Shown in pieces: positions 26,874 through 36,707 of a stretch of DNA of 64,000 nt; positions within the stretch are counted from its first letter, which is position 1; each line of letters begins with the position of its first letter. Both the position numbers and the translations under genes were made by a program. A model generated the notes under the pieces. The model worked only from the letters and a program-made list of their open reading frames with translations. It was not told the DNA's origin and ran no database searches. The stretch is from assembly GCA_964437365.1 (NCBI GenBank), contig CAYTGM010000002.1:310001-374000 (forward strand), written 5' to 3'. The DNA comes from CAYTGM01 sp964437365. Its GTDB lineage: Bacteria > Sumerlaeota > Sumerlaeia > SLMS01.

Positions 26874-28463
26874 TCAAGTCACCCCAAAAGCCTTTTTGTA
26901 CTCTTTCGCTCTTGAAGTAATCGCCTGTTTCGTCTCTTTGTCGAGTCTTTCCACATTCCTGTACATCATCCCCATTCGATGGTTGTCTTCGAAAGCCTCC
27001 TGGTGCCTGATCAGGAAATCCCAGAAGAAAACTGTGAAAGGGCATGCCTTCTCGCCAGTTTTCTCTTTGGGAGAGTAGGGACAATCTTTACAGTAGTTAC
27101 TCATTCTGTCAATATATGCACCAGATGCTGAGTAAGGTTTTGTTCCCACAACACCACCGTCCGCATGCATGACCATTCCAAGAGTATTCGGTAGCGTCAC
27201 CCAGTCGATCCCGTCGATATACATTCCGAGGTACCAGTCGCTGATTGTCTCCGGGTTAATTCCAGAAACTAATGCAAAATTCCCCGTAACCATCAAGCGT
27301 TGTATATGATGTCCATAGCTATGCTCGACGACCTGCCCAATGGAATGATGTATACAAGCCATATCTGTTTCACCATCCCAGTAGAAGCCAGGAAGTTTTC
27401 CCTTCTCTTTCAGGCCATTACGCTTTCTATAGCCCTTTCCTTCATGCCAATAGACACCCCTGATGAATTCTCGCCAGCCTAAGATTTGTCTGATGAACCC
27501 TTCCACACTATTGATAGGAGCCGAACCTCTCATGTAAGCCTCCTCCCCTTTCTCAATGCACCGACGAGGGTTCAGGAGCTTTGTGTTCAGGAGAGGCGAT
27601 ATATGGGAATGGAAAAGCCACGGTTCTTCCGCGACCATGACATCCTGCCAGGGGCCAAAGTTCTCCAGCCTGTATCTGATAAAATGGCTCAAAGCTTTTT
27701 CTGCATCATCAGCTGTAACGGGCCAGGCAAAGTCATCCACAGAGCCTGGAAGATCAGGAAGTTGCTTCTTCACCAGGCTGATCACTTCTCTCGTTATCTC
27801 ATCAGAATCTATGCGAAATGGTGGAGGAGGATCAGGAATATTGTTTGAATATTTTTCCCTGTTCTCTTTGTCAAAATTCCACTGCCCCTTCAGAGGCTTC
27901 TTTTTTTCGTCCATTAAAATATTATACTTTTGGCGCATCTCGCGGTAGAAATACTCCATTACGAGGGACTTGCGTCCTTTTGCCCATTCACCAAATTCCT
28001 CGGTTGAACACAGAAAATGCGTGTCTTTATAGAGCTTCAGCTCTTTGCCAGTCTCATCGCAGGCCGTTTTCAGCTTTTCCAGAACTCGCCAGTCTCCGGG
28101 GCGGGTGGCTGACACAAACTCCGGATGATGGGTATTTATTGCTCTCTTAATCTCTTCCTCGAAACCGCCTCTGTTGTTCTTATCATCCAGTGTTATATAC
28201 CTGACATGATATCCTTCATCTGCAAGATCTCTGGCGAAATGCCGCATCGCAGAAAGAAAAAAGACGGTGCGCTGAACATGGCTGAGAGGCTCAATGGATT
28301 CTTCCTTTACCTCCATCATCAGGATCAGGGTTTCGTCTTTGTTGATCGACTCAAATGAGGATGTACCAATGGTCAGCTGATCTCCGAAGATGACAAGCAT
28401 CTCCTTTGGTTTCTTCAATTCAGGAAGCTTCGTTTTGAAGGCTCTTTTCTTCTCTGGTGACAT
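26874..28463 (-). CDS. FeS-type bacterial photolyase/cryptochrome (DPRP family)
   Basis: 529 aa. The N-terminal Rossmann part is the deoxyribodipyrimidine-photolyase-related domain (EMLVIFGDQLT, MMEVKEE, HVQRTVFFLSAMRHFA). The C-terminal FAD domain shows GFIRQILGWREFIRGVYW, FYWDGETDMACIHHSIGQV and MYIDGIDWVTLPNTLGMVMHADGG. Four Cys suited to a 4Fe-4S cluster are present: one in MACIHH, then NYCKDCPYSP and GEKACPF. Characterised members repair (6-4) photoproducts or act as light sensors. Its ATG follows the stop of the PdeM-like gene with no gap (TGA-ATG), so it is co-translated with a DNA repair nuclease and helicase. This supports a repair role. Confidence 0.92.
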   Translation of the reverse strand: MSPEKKRAFKTKLPELKKPKEMLVIFGDQLTIGTSSFESINKDETLILMMEVKEESIEPLSHVQRTVFFLSAMRHFARDLADEGYHVRYITLDDKNNRGGFEEEIKRAINTHHPEFVSATRPGDWRVLEKLKTACDETGKELKLYKDTHFLCSTEEFGEWAKGRKSLVMEYFYREMRQKYNILMDEKKKPLKGQWNFDKENREKYSNNIPDPPPPFRIDSDEITREVISLVKKQLPDLPGSVDDFAWPVTADDAEKALSHFIRYRLENFGPWQDVMVAEEPWLFHSHISPLLNTKLLNPRRCIEKGEEAYMRGSAPINSVEGFIRQILGWREFIRGVYWHEGKGYRKRNGLKEKGKLPGFYWDGETDMACIHHSIGQVVEHSYGHHIQRLMVTGNFALVSGINPETISDWYLGMYIDGIDWVTLPNTLGMVMHADGGVVGTKPYSASGAYIDRMSNYCKDCPYSPKEKTGEKACPFTVFFWDFLIRHQEAFEDNHRMGMMYRNVERLDKETKQAITSRAKEYKKAFGVT

Positions 28464-29138
28464 TCAGAAACTCTCGGATTCGCGTAAGTGTTGTGGAAGT
28501 TCTATGACCTCTGTATGAGCGCAAAGAAAGATGCGTTCCGGGTCATTGAGCTCCACATAGTGCTTGCCTGTGAATGATCCAAATGAAGGTAGCACGGCGT
28601 AACTCTCATAAAAGGCAAAACAGGGAAGTTTAAGTTTATCACCTGCCTTTCTTCTCAATTGGATACCTGGGTGAAGGTGCCCGCACAGAGTATATCCATC
28701 ATCTGAAGTTCTGGGAAAGTGTGAGAAAACAAAAGGAGGACAAACAAGTTCCTCACGATAGATTCTGAAGCCCAGCTCTTTCGGCGGGTCTCCAGCATGT
28801 TTGTCATGGTTGCCTGAAATAAGGTGCAGCTCCAGGTTCTCCTGACTTTCAGTCCAATGCTTCAGAAGACGATGGACATCTTTGGTCTGACTTTCTCGAC
28901 TGTGAAAAAAGTCTCCCAGGATATACAGACGTTTCGGTCTGTATAAGTCACAAATTATTGAAAGTTGTTGAAGGTCTTTCTCAGTGCTTCCGGTTGGAAC
29001 AGGCAAACCCTGCTGACGAAAGCTTGCTCCTTTTCCGAAGTGAGGATCAGCGATAATCAGTGCCTCCTGCTCGTGCCAGAGCATGGCTCGGTCGGCGAGT
29101 AGGTCGAGTGTCTGGTTCTTCCATTCAATTCGAAGCAA
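28464..29138 (-). CDS. pdeM: Ligase-associated metallophosphoesterase (PdeM-like)
   Basis: 224 aa. Metallophosphoesterase motifs in order: LIIADPHFGKGASFR, ILGDFFHSRES, LISGNHDKHAG, FSHFP and CGHLHPGIQ. These bind two metals. The family is the DNA-damage-response phosphodiesterase usually encoded with an Lhr-type helicase, a DNA ligase and an exonuclease. Here only the helicase is present: its stop overlaps this start by 14 bp. The photolyase follows directly. Substrate is probably DNA ends; not shown here. Confidence 0.9.
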   Translation of the reverse strand: MLRIEWKNQTLDLLADRAMLWHEQEALIIADPHFGKGASFRQQGLPVPTGSTEKDLQQLSIICDLYRPKRLYILGDFFHSRESQTKDVHRLLKHWTESQENLELHLISGNHDKHAGDPPKELGFRIYREELVCPPFVFSHFPRTSDDGYTLCGHLHPGIQLRRKAGDKLKLPCFAFYESYAVLPSFGSFTGKHYVELNDPERIFLCAHTEVIELPQHLRESESF

Positions 29139-31593
29139 GTTGTGTTGTCACTCCTGTCATCGTTTCTAATTCACTGATAGCGTCTCTCAATCTGTCCTCT
29201 ACTTTTTCACTACTTACCATGCTGCGGATACTCTCCGACCAGATCGGAAAGGAAAGAGGTGTCATTCCTCTCGGAGATTTCTGAAGGATCGTACATTTTG
29301 ATGAATGATCCAGAGACGAATTCAATCTTGTATATTCCAGTTCATTTTCCAGAACTTCATTATAGGCCTGTTTTAAAAGCCTGTTCTCAGGGTCAAATCT
29401 CGTAAAGACATCGAATAGAAGGTTACTTGATGCCTGCAGTTGACGCATTGACTTTTTGCGTGAGGGCAGATCAGGTGCAAGTAGCCCTGCAATCCGTGCG
29501 ATGGCTCGAAATCTTCCTCGCGCCAGTTCTGTTGCGTTGACACAAGCCATTAGATCCTCTTTCAAATTCCTCGGAGACAACATCTCACGCCACTCCGTTT
29601 CGTTGAGCGAAATTTCTTTAGAAGAAAGAAGCTGAAACCCGTAGTCATTGCAGAAGGTTGTAATGGTGACAGGCGAAAGTCTTGATATCCGAAAGGCTGC
29701 GAGCGTAACAATCCCCTCATTTGCCAGTCGTCCCGCAAAATTAAACACAAAATGAGAATGTCCCTCTTTGACCTTAAAACTTTCTATCAGCAGCTCCGAT
29801 TCCTTTGGCAGAGCTGACACATTATCCTGGTACATGAGCAGAGGAGTGATCATCTCCATTTCAATATCTTTGCAGACTTGTCCTTCAGGGTCTGCTATAC
29901 GTGCACGGACGTGTTCTGCAAGTAGTGTGGAAAGAGGCATCTTGCCACCCATCCATCGAGGTACGCTCTTCGGTTTCTTATGTGAAGATTTGACATAAGC
30001 AATACCATTCTTGATTTCTATAAACTGCAGACTCTTTCCCGCAAATAGGAAAGTCTCTCCGGGGTTAAGCCGTGAAAGATAGAATTCCTCGATACTCCCA
30101 AGGCGCCCACCTCTCTTGTACTTTACTTCAAGATGGGAGTCGCTGGTGATTGTTCCGATAGACATCTTATGCATCCTTCCCACCTTTTCGCTCATCACCT
30201 TGAAGTTTCCATTCTTCACGCCGATCTTAGCATATTCTGGATAGGCCTTGAGCGATTCGCCACCTCTTCCAAGAAAGTCGAGGACCCAATTCCATTCCTC
30301 CCGGGAAAGTTGTCTATAGCAGTACGTTTTTCGTATTTCCTTATAAGCATCCTCTTCTCTGAAACCACCACCCATGGAGAGAGTTACCAGATGCTGGGCG
30401 ACCACATCCAGACAACCCACAAGAGGAGTGCGTGATTCTATACGTCTTTCCTGGATCATCTCTCGAGCCGCTGACATCTCGATGAGCTCAAAGGTGTTCG
30501 TTGGAACGAAGATAATTCTGCTAGGAGCTCCTGGGCGATGACCTGCTCTACCTGCCCGCTGCAGAATTCTGGCCGCTCCTTTGGGGCTTCCAATCTGGAT
30601 GACCTGATCGACGGGAGAAAAGTCTACTCCCAGATCAAGGGATGATGTAGCAACGACTGCTCGCAGCGAACCATCGTCGAGACCGTGCTCCACTTTCTTG
30701 CGAACGCTCTGGTCGAGCGATCCATGGTGAAGTCCCACTTTTCCTATCAGGCTCGGATCACTTTCGATAATAGATTGAAACCAGAGCTCGGCCTGACTCC
30801 GTGTATTTGTAAAGACAAGAGAAGACTCTGCGCTTCCGATCTTCTCGAGCACCTGGTCGAGTTGCTTTAAACCAAGATGACCACCCCATGGAAATGATTC
30901 AGCATCCTTTGGAACAAGAGTCTCAATAACGATTTCCTTCTCCTCTTTTCCCTCGATCAGTCTACCTCTCCCGTCAGATCCCAAAAAGACCTCCAAAGCC
31001 TCATCCAGATTACCCAGAGTTGCACTCAATCCCCACTGTCTGACTTCTGGAGCAATGGTACGAAGTCGAGCGAGACAAAGCTCTGTCTGTACGCCCCGTT
31101 TAGTTCCCATGAGCTCGTGCCATTCATCGACGATAATACAACGCAGATCTTTGAAAAGGTCTCTACAGTTCCCTCGGGCAAGTAAGATAGACAGGCTCTC
31201 CGGTGTCGTGACCAGCCCGAATGGCAGACTCTTATTTTGCTTCTGTTTAAGATAAGAGGAGGTGTCGCCTGTCCTCAATTCAACGTCGAGGTTCAGACCG
31301 AAATCTTCCAGAGGAGCTCTCAATGATTTCACCGTGTCGGTAGCCAGTGCCCTGAGCGGCGTAATCCAGAGAACTTTGAGAGAGCGACCGTCTCTTTCAT
31401 TTCCAGGTTCTGGGTCGAGTGCCTCGGCAAGCGGCCCCATCCAGACGGAGAGTGTTTTTCCCGTACCTGTCGGAGCGTGAACGATCCCCGATTCACCGTT
31501 TCTGTAGGCTTTCCAGGTCTCTCGTTGAAAAGAGAAGGGTTGCCAGCCTCTATGCTGGAACCATTTCCCGATCAACTTTTCAGCGGAATTCAC
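29125..31593 (-). CDS. lhr: Lhr-type (ligase-associated) DEXH-box DNA helicase
   Basis: About 822 aa. The start is taken at GTG 31593, which has GGGAAGAG upstream; a TTG at 31614 does not. Helicase motifs: HAPTGTGKT (Walker A), TPLRALATD, TTPESLSILL, VDEWHEL (DEXH box, with Trp before His), WGLSATLGN, LVFTNTRSQAE, VATSSLDLGVDF and QRAGRAGHRPG. The C-terminal half carries the winged-helix and beta-barrel of Lhr-core proteins. These are 3'-5' single-strand translocases acting in DNA repair. It is the first gene of the lhr-pdeM-photolyase operon; no DNA ligase or exonuclease partner is in the window. Confidence 0.92.
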   Translation of the reverse strand: MNSAEKLIGKWFQHRGWQPFSFQRETWKAYRNGESGIVHAPTGTGKTLSVWMGPLAEALDPEPGNERDGRSLKVLWITPLRALATDTVKSLRAPLEDFGLNLDVELRTGDTSSYLKQKQNKSLPFGLVTTPESLSILLARGNCRDLFKDLRCIIVDEWHELMGTKRGVQTELCLARLRTIAPEVRQWGLSATLGNLDEALEVFLGSDGRGRLIEGKEEKEIVIETLVPKDAESFPWGGHLGLKQLDQVLEKIGSAESSLVFTNTRSQAELWFQSIIESDPSLIGKVGLHHGSLDQSVRKKVEHGLDDGSLRAVVATSSLDLGVDFSPVDQVIQIGSPKGAARILQRAGRAGHRPGAPSRIIFVPTNTFELIEMSAAREMIQERRIESRTPLVGCLDVVAQHLVTLSMGGGFREEDAYKEIRKTYCYRQLSREEWNWVLDFLGRGGESLKAYPEYAKIGVKNGNFKVMSEKVGRMHKMSIGTITSDSHLEVKYKRGGRLGSIEEFYLSRLNPGETFLFAGKSLQFIEIKNGIAYVKSSHKKPKSVPRWMGGKMPLSTLLAEHVRARIADPEGQVCKDIEMEMITPLLMYQDNVSALPKESELLIESFKVKEGHSHFVFNFAGRLANEGIVTLAAFRISRLSPVTITTFCNDYGFQLLSSKEISLNETEWREMLSPRNLKEDLMACVNATELARGRFRAIARIAGLLAPDLPSRKKSMRQLQASSNLLFDVFTRFDPENRLLKQAYNEVLENELEYTRLNSSLDHSSKCTILQKSPRGMTPLSFPIWSESIRSMVSSEKVEDRLRDAISELETMTGVTTQLASN

Positions 31594-31677
31594 TTTAATT
31601 ATGACTCTTCCCAATAATTAAACGGGTCATACATGCCCGCACGAGTAGAATTGCAAAAAATCCGCCCGACGGATCGA

Positions 31678-34239
31678 TCAGCTTTGTGCCCTGGTTTTTT
31701 GCTCCTCTTTCATAAGGACGGGGCTTGCGGGGACAGAGTCATATTTAATCGTATTTCCATCTTTATCCACCTGCCCAAACTGAAGGACGCCCGTGGGACA
31801 GCTCTGGACACAGGCGGAGCATCGTACACACTCAGGGTCTTCCATCGGTACGCCTTTGTTGGCAAAGTTCATAATATCAATTCCCTGGTGGCAGACCGAG
31901 GTACAAACATTACAGGAAATGCATTTCTTCTTGTCAGATATAATCCGAAAGCGACTGAATTTCGTATAGATATGCATGAGAGCCGCCAGAGGACAGGCGA
32001 AACGACACCACACTCGACCTGAAAACCAGAAGTAGAAGCCAACACCAATAATTCCTGCCAGGAGCGTGTCCACCACCCACTTATAGGTGAAGTAATTGAT
32101 GGTGACATTCTCCTCATAGGTCGCCGTCAGATACGATCCATCATCCTTTTCAATATAGTATCCCTCATCATCTAAGACATATGCGGTATTATCTTCCCAG
32201 TAAATGTTTTGCTCGCCGACAGCTTCGCCAGTATCGCTTGTATAGCTTGACTCATATGTCTTGCCATCAATGAGAAAATCAAAGCCTGTTGCCAACCACG
32301 ACAATTGATCATATTCCTCCCAGTTAATATTCCCTTCGTCATCTTTAACCGTTGAGACAGCCCACCATCCATATACACGAACTCCCATGAGGATAAGTGC
32401 AATCCACAGAATGACCTGTCCGGTCATGTTCAAGCGCGACCAGAAAGGTCCATGAGGCATCTTGTGACGATGCTCGTCTCCCAGCGTTTCAGCAAGTGCA
32501 CCACAGCTGCAAATCCACCCACAGTAAGAGCCTTTGCCCCAGAAGTAAATCATCGCGGGGATTAAGACAAAGGTCTGAAGAGACCCAATCACGAGCCACC
32601 AGACCATCGGCTCAGAGGTGAAGAAGTTGTATATAAAGAGAGGCCAGGCCAGGATTAAACCATAGGCTCTCCAGTATTGTCTGCCGTGTCCCCAGTCTAC
32701 CTCCGGGAAGAGGCCATCTGCCATCGACTTCAAGAACCCAGAGTCGAAAGCTCCATTTGCACCTGCCCAGGGAAGAAAGATTTCCGGTAGCAGAAACAGC
32801 GGAAAAGTTTGAATGATCATTAATGCGATCGTCTGGTAAGTAATATACGGAGTTCTTCTCTTCCTGATTCTTTTGATTCCGAAGATGACGACACAGGCGC
32901 TATAGAGAAATGTATAGTAAAATGCTGGTCCGCTCAAAGAGATCGCCAATGTGCCAAGAATATGACTCGGATCTGCCAGCGCGTCGGCAAGGGAACCTTG
33001 AAAGCTCGAAAACCAGTCACCCAGATTAAAGGGAAACCATCCCTTGTCGGCAAAAAGATTATAGACCGGTCCTGAACCCGCCTTCCACATATACATCCAG
33101 ACACAAAATATCAGGAATGAAGAAAATGCCATGACTCTCAGAGGGTTCCATTCACCGTTAATAGGAACTCCCGACTTGCGGAAAAACTCAAGGGGGGCTT
33201 CGCGACCAATCAAGGCAAATGTATAGTCGTTCTGATAGGTCTCCTCTTCCTTTGTTTTGTTGTTCGTTATGACAACCTTGTCTTCCGTAATCTCTTTCGG
33301 AGCACTATTCATCAAGAGGCGAATCTTACCGTTTCCGAGCTCCGATGAAGCAAGTTTGTGTATTTTGTCGACGTTCTCAGGCTTTGGCCTTGAAAACTCG
33401 TGCTTCCGGTAACTGAGAATCACCTCCGCATTATTTTCTGCGAGGGATATAGCTGCCTCCAGCGCTGAGTCACCGCCGCCTACAACGACTACCTTTTTGT
33501 CTGAAAAGTCTGCAGGATCATGGAGTCTATTCGAAACCTTGTCCAAGTCCTCGCCGGGTATATCCAGCTTCCTGTAATTCCCACTTCTTCCGATGGCCAC
33601 GATGACTGTTCGTGCCTGTATTGGATCGCCATCTTTCAGAATAACTGAGAAACCTGCCCCCTTTTTCTTTACATGATCGACGGCGACTCCTTCCTCAACT
33701 TCAATCTCTGCTTCTTTCACTTGTTGGAGCAGCTCCTCCAGAAGGCTCTCTTTCACATCGCCCGTGGTTTCCAGCTCCGTATCCGGCTCAAAATCTTTGG
33801 GGTAGGTATAGATCGGTTTCTTTTTGGGAAAGTTAATGATCGTGCTGAAGGTATTGCCAGCTTCGAGGACTCGATAACTCAACCCGTGTTTTTTCGCTCT
33901 AAGTGCAGCGGATATACCGGCGACGCCAGCTCCGATAATCAATACATCTGGGATCGAATCATCGGACAGGTCCTTCTGAGCTTTCTTCAGATGATTGCTT
34001 TCCTTGATCAGATCGACAACTCTCGCACCAGAATCTGTCGAAAACTTGAGCAGCGGAATCCCCTTCAAGTCCCCAACCACATAGAGGCCATTAATCGTTG
34101 TGCTTCCGTCATCCTGCACTTCCGGAAGTTTTTCTGCTTTCCCAGCAGGATACCTGGTATGGAGCCACCGTGTATATGGGGTCAAAATCGGGATGTACAT
34201 AAATGCCGCCTCGATGGAATAAACAATCTGATAGATCAT
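31678..34239 (-). CDS. FAD/NAD(P) oxidoreductase fused to membrane polyferredoxin
   Basis: 853 aa. An N-terminal hydrophobic helix is followed by NGLYVVGDLKGIPLLKF, then a complete thioredoxin-reductase-like unit (DVLIIGAGVAGISAAL near residue 100; NAD(P) motif VVVVGGGDSALEAA near 250). About eight membrane helices follow, with NapH/CcoG-type motifs GSYCGWICSCGALAE and GRVWCRFACPLAALM. A C-terminal two-cluster ferredoxin ends the protein (CISCNVCTSVCHQG, CVRCSACVQSCPTG). The layout suggests electron flow between NAD(P)H and a membrane or periplasmic partner through FAD and FeS clusters. The direction and partner are unknown. An acidic ~80-residue insert between helices is probably extracytoplasmic. 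The gene is monocistronic and divergent from a membrane protein. Confidence 0.85.
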   Translation of the reverse strand: MIYQIVYSIEAAFMYIPILTPYTRWLHTRYPAGKAEKLPEVQDDGSTTINGLYVVGDLKGIPLLKFSTDSGARVVDLIKESNHLKKAQKDLSDDSIPDVLIIGAGVAGISAALRAKKHGLSYRVLEAGNTFSTIINFPKKKPIYTYPKDFEPDTELETTGDVKESLLEELLQQVKEAEIEVEEGVAVDHVKKKGAGFSVILKDGDPIQARTVIVAIGRSGNYRKLDIPGEDLDKVSNRLHDPADFSDKKVVVVGGGDSALEAAISLAENNAEVILSYRKHEFSRPKPENVDKIHKLASSELGNGKIRLLMNSAPKEITEDKVVITNNKTKEEETYQNDYTFALIGREAPLEFFRKSGVPINGEWNPLRVMAFSSFLIFCVWMYMWKAGSGPVYNLFADKGWFPFNLGDWFSSFQGSLADALADPSHILGTLAISLSGPAFYYTFLYSACVVIFGIKRIRKRRTPYITYQTIALMIIQTFPLFLLPEIFLPWAGANGAFDSGFLKSMADGLFPEVDWGHGRQYWRAYGLILAWPLFIYNFFTSEPMVWWLVIGSLQTFVLIPAMIYFWGKGSYCGWICSCGALAETLGDEHRHKMPHGPFWSRLNMTGQVILWIALILMGVRVYGWWAVSTVKDDEGNINWEEYDQLSWLATGFDFLIDGKTYESSYTSDTGEAVGEQNIYWEDNTAYVLDDEGYYIEKDDGSYLTATYEENVTINYFTYKWVVDTLLAGIIGVGFYFWFSGRVWCRFACPLAALMHIYTKFSRFRIISDKKKCISCNVCTSVCHQGIDIMNFANKGVPMEDPECVRCSACVQSCPTGVLQFGQVDKDGNTIKYDSVPASPVLMKEEQKTRAQS

Positions 34240-34367
34240 TTACGTGATTACCAGATGCAGGCCAAAGAAAATTACAGGTTTCTGGTCCGATAAGCAACTA
34301 TAGTATGTAAACTGTCTTATCTTGCCCCATCCTTTAATCAGGAGATCAATAATGGGGAGGAAAACGG

Positions 34368-35273
34368 ATGTTTAAAGACTTTCTCACAACTTTGAAAACA
34401 GATTCAATCTGGGATGTATTCCTGAAATACCGTCTCAAAAGGTCTTCTGAAGACCTTCGGCCACGCTGGTCTATCATCTTTATTCCTCTCACAATTCTGG
34501 TTGTTTGTGTCGCAGTGGGACTAATTGTCGCGGATGTGTTCGCACTGGTGGAAGACATTCCCCGGAAAGCTCTCTCAATCACTGGGCTTTTCCTTTACTT
34601 TGCCCTCATGACCTACGCTTTCTCAGCAGCATCCATGGGAGCACATATCAGGGGTGTGATCGACCGGTCACCTCTTCTGCATCAATTTCTAACTGTCCCG
34701 GATTCGGAGAAGGGGCTGGACGGAGCGCTCATCCGAGCTTTGTGGAATTTCAGTCGCTATGCTTTCTTCTTCTCATTCTTTGCGTACCTGATTCTCTTCC
34801 TGGCGCTTGTCAGCGACCAGACGCGCCTCTCTGCCATCTTCAGCGACAATATCCTGGTGATGATTGTCAGTATTCTCAGACCCGAGCAAACCATTGGATT
34901 CCTCCACCCTGTTATTTTTCCGCTTGGTCTTACAGCGATTACCATCGCAGCATTTAATTACGCCTCCGGCGTCTTTCTGCGTGGCTCTATACTCAGCAGC
35001 TACCCCCAGTACGGTGGTGCCAATCGCATAACCGGCGGTACCATGACCTTTTTCCTCATTCTTGCTACCGTCTTTTCCTATATCGCACGACTCATCATTA
35101 TAGATGCCTTCGCCGGTACTTTCGGGTTCTTTATATACCCAGAGCTTCTTGCCTTCATCCTTGTTGAAGTCATGGTCCTTGGATTTCGCATCGTGCTATC
35201 CTGCTCGATCTGGCAGAGAAACAGTGTGAAGATTAATCGAGAATGCCGTGAGTATGTTGAGTCTTGTGGGTGA
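34368..35273 (+). CDS. Hypothetical polytopic membrane protein
   Basis: 301 aa with about six or seven hydrophobic segments (for example IIFIPLTILVVCVAVGLIV, FFFSFFAYLILFLALVS, GLTAITIAAFNYASGVF, LAFILVEVMVLGFRIVL). The start is well supported by GGGGAGG about 8 bases before the ATG. I recognise no family. It is divergent from the redox fusion gene, sharing a 128-bp upstream region. Confidence 0.75.
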   Translation: MFKDFLTTLKTDSIWDVFLKYRLKRSSEDLRPRWSIIFIPLTILVVCVAVGLIVADVFALVEDIPRKALSITGLFLYFALMTYAFSAASMGAHIRGVIDRSPLLHQFLTVPDSEKGLDGALIRALWNFSRYAFFFSFFAYLILFLALVSDQTRLSAIFSDNILVMIVSILRPEQTIGFLHPVIFPLGLTAITIAAFNYASGVFLRGSILSSYPQYGGANRITGGTMTFFLILATVFSYIARLIIIDAFAGTFGFFIYPELLAFILVEVMVLGFRIVLSCSIWQRNSVKINRECREYVESCG

Positions 35274-35330
35274 GTGTGACGAGTTGCGAGGATACAGATC
35301 AATGGCCCCAGGCAAAGGTAGGAAAGATCT

Positions 35331-36668
35331 CTAGAAGATCCACCATTTCTTGTCTTTACTTGAAGGTCCCAGCTTCTCTGGGTCGGCGGGAAAGGAAGCC
35401 CACTTGTCTAGGGTTCCTTCGGCTTCTTCTTTAGGCCAGCGCTTCGCACCTGCGCGTATATAAGAAACCAGGGGTTCCAGGGTCTTTGAAAATTCAACGT
35501 TTCTCAACCAGCGCACACCACGCTGACGGTCGTCTTCTCTCTGCTCGGGTGTTCGACTACACGCTGCCAGAATTTCCTGGGCCGTTCGCGAGATGTTTGG
35601 CTCGAAGACACCTGATGCAAGATCCTCAGCCACCAGGATTGCTTCGATCCCTGCTTCAACGGTAACAACCGGTCTGGCACCCCAGCGGATCATGGAGAGC
35701 AACCGATTGCGACTTCCCAATTCGGCCTCTGGTATAGACCTGTCAAGGGACAGACATGCCCCGGCATGAGCCAGAAGATTATTCTCTGAATAATTATCAT
35801 TAGGGTGCAGATCTATAATACGCCCGCTCTCCACGAAACCCTCCAGTGGACTGAACAGAGCATCCTTAATCTGCTGACCTGCGGGGCCCGTTGGAATACC
35901 ACAACTGACAAAGTGCAGCTCCTCATCTTTCTCCAGGGCTTCCTTAACCGCCATCCCCATGGTCACCTCGTCCAGCCACACATTCCAGCTGCCGCCAAAG
36001 AACAAATACTTCAACCCTTCCTGATAGCCCTTCTTGATCAGCGAGGGAGGGAATTCTGGTCGTTCTTGTGGTTCTGTCCAGTTGTCAGGTACACCGCAGG
36101 GAATCTCGTGGATGCGTTTGCATATATCCCAGTTGGAACCGTAGCGCCCCAATAATCCCAGCTGACCCATTAATGCATAGCGCTGTGGCAGGCTCACAGC
36201 GGAGAAAGCGTCGCCTCTTAAAAGGCACTCGCGAACAAACTTCCAGATATGATCCCGAGCCGTAAGGTCAAGTGCTCCGCCTTGCCGCAACTGCGAGGCA
36301 TGAAGCTCAGCTAAAGGGTCACCAAAAAAGTCGATCCAGCATGGCACGTTCAAGTGTTCTGCCAGGCGCGCGGCCGCAGCTGCCGGCATCAGCGACCCGA
36401 CACCACAAACAAGACCGACAAAATTCAGATCACACTCTTCTGCCAATAACTCGGGTTTAAGTATCTGTTCTGGAGTAAACGACTGGGCGTCGATGGCATC
36501 GGGGATAGGAATATTCTTACGTGACTGATCCTCCAGCAGGATCCCCAGTATATCATGCCGGGCTGCCTGAAGCGGCTCGATGAACTGACGAAGGCGTATC
36601 GAAGGCCCGGTAACAGTTGCACCTTCTTCAAGGGGCCAGGGGCCCGTTCCCACGACACATATTTTCAT
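35331..36668 (-). CDS. Putative GT-B glycosyltransferase
   Basis: 445 aa. The N-terminus MKICVVGTGPWPLEEGATVTGPSIRLRQFIEPL is typical of GT-B acceptor domains. The second half has LKYLFFGGSWNVWLDE, LHFVSCGIPTGP and GRIIDLHPNDNYSENNLLAHAGACLSLDR, like a nucleotide-sugar-binding domain, then a MIRWGARPVVTVEAGI loop. The classical EX7E motif is not clear, so the donor is unknown. It lies 39 bp behind tolB on the same strand. Confidence 0.65.
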   Translation of the reverse strand: MKICVVGTGPWPLEEGATVTGPSIRLRQFIEPLQAARHDILGILLEDQSRKNIPIPDAIDAQSFTPEQILKPELLAEECDLNFVGLVCGVGSLMPAAAAARLAEHLNVPCWIDFFGDPLAELHASQLRQGGALDLTARDHIWKFVRECLLRGDAFSAVSLPQRYALMGQLGLLGRYGSNWDICKRIHEIPCGVPDNWTEPQERPEFPPSLIKKGYQEGLKYLFFGGSWNVWLDEVTMGMAVKEALEKDEELHFVSCGIPTGPAGQQIKDALFSPLEGFVESGRIIDLHPNDNYSENNLLAHAGACLSLDRSIPEAELGSRNRLLSMIRWGARPVVTVEAGIEAILVAEDLASGVFEPNISRTAQEILAACSRTPEQREDDRQRGVRWLRNVEFSKTLEPLVSYIRAGAKRWPKEEAEGTLDKWASFPADPEKLGPSSKDKKWWIF

Positions 36669-36707
36669 AAGCTCAGGTTTATACCAGCGATCAATCCGCG
36701 CAGAATC

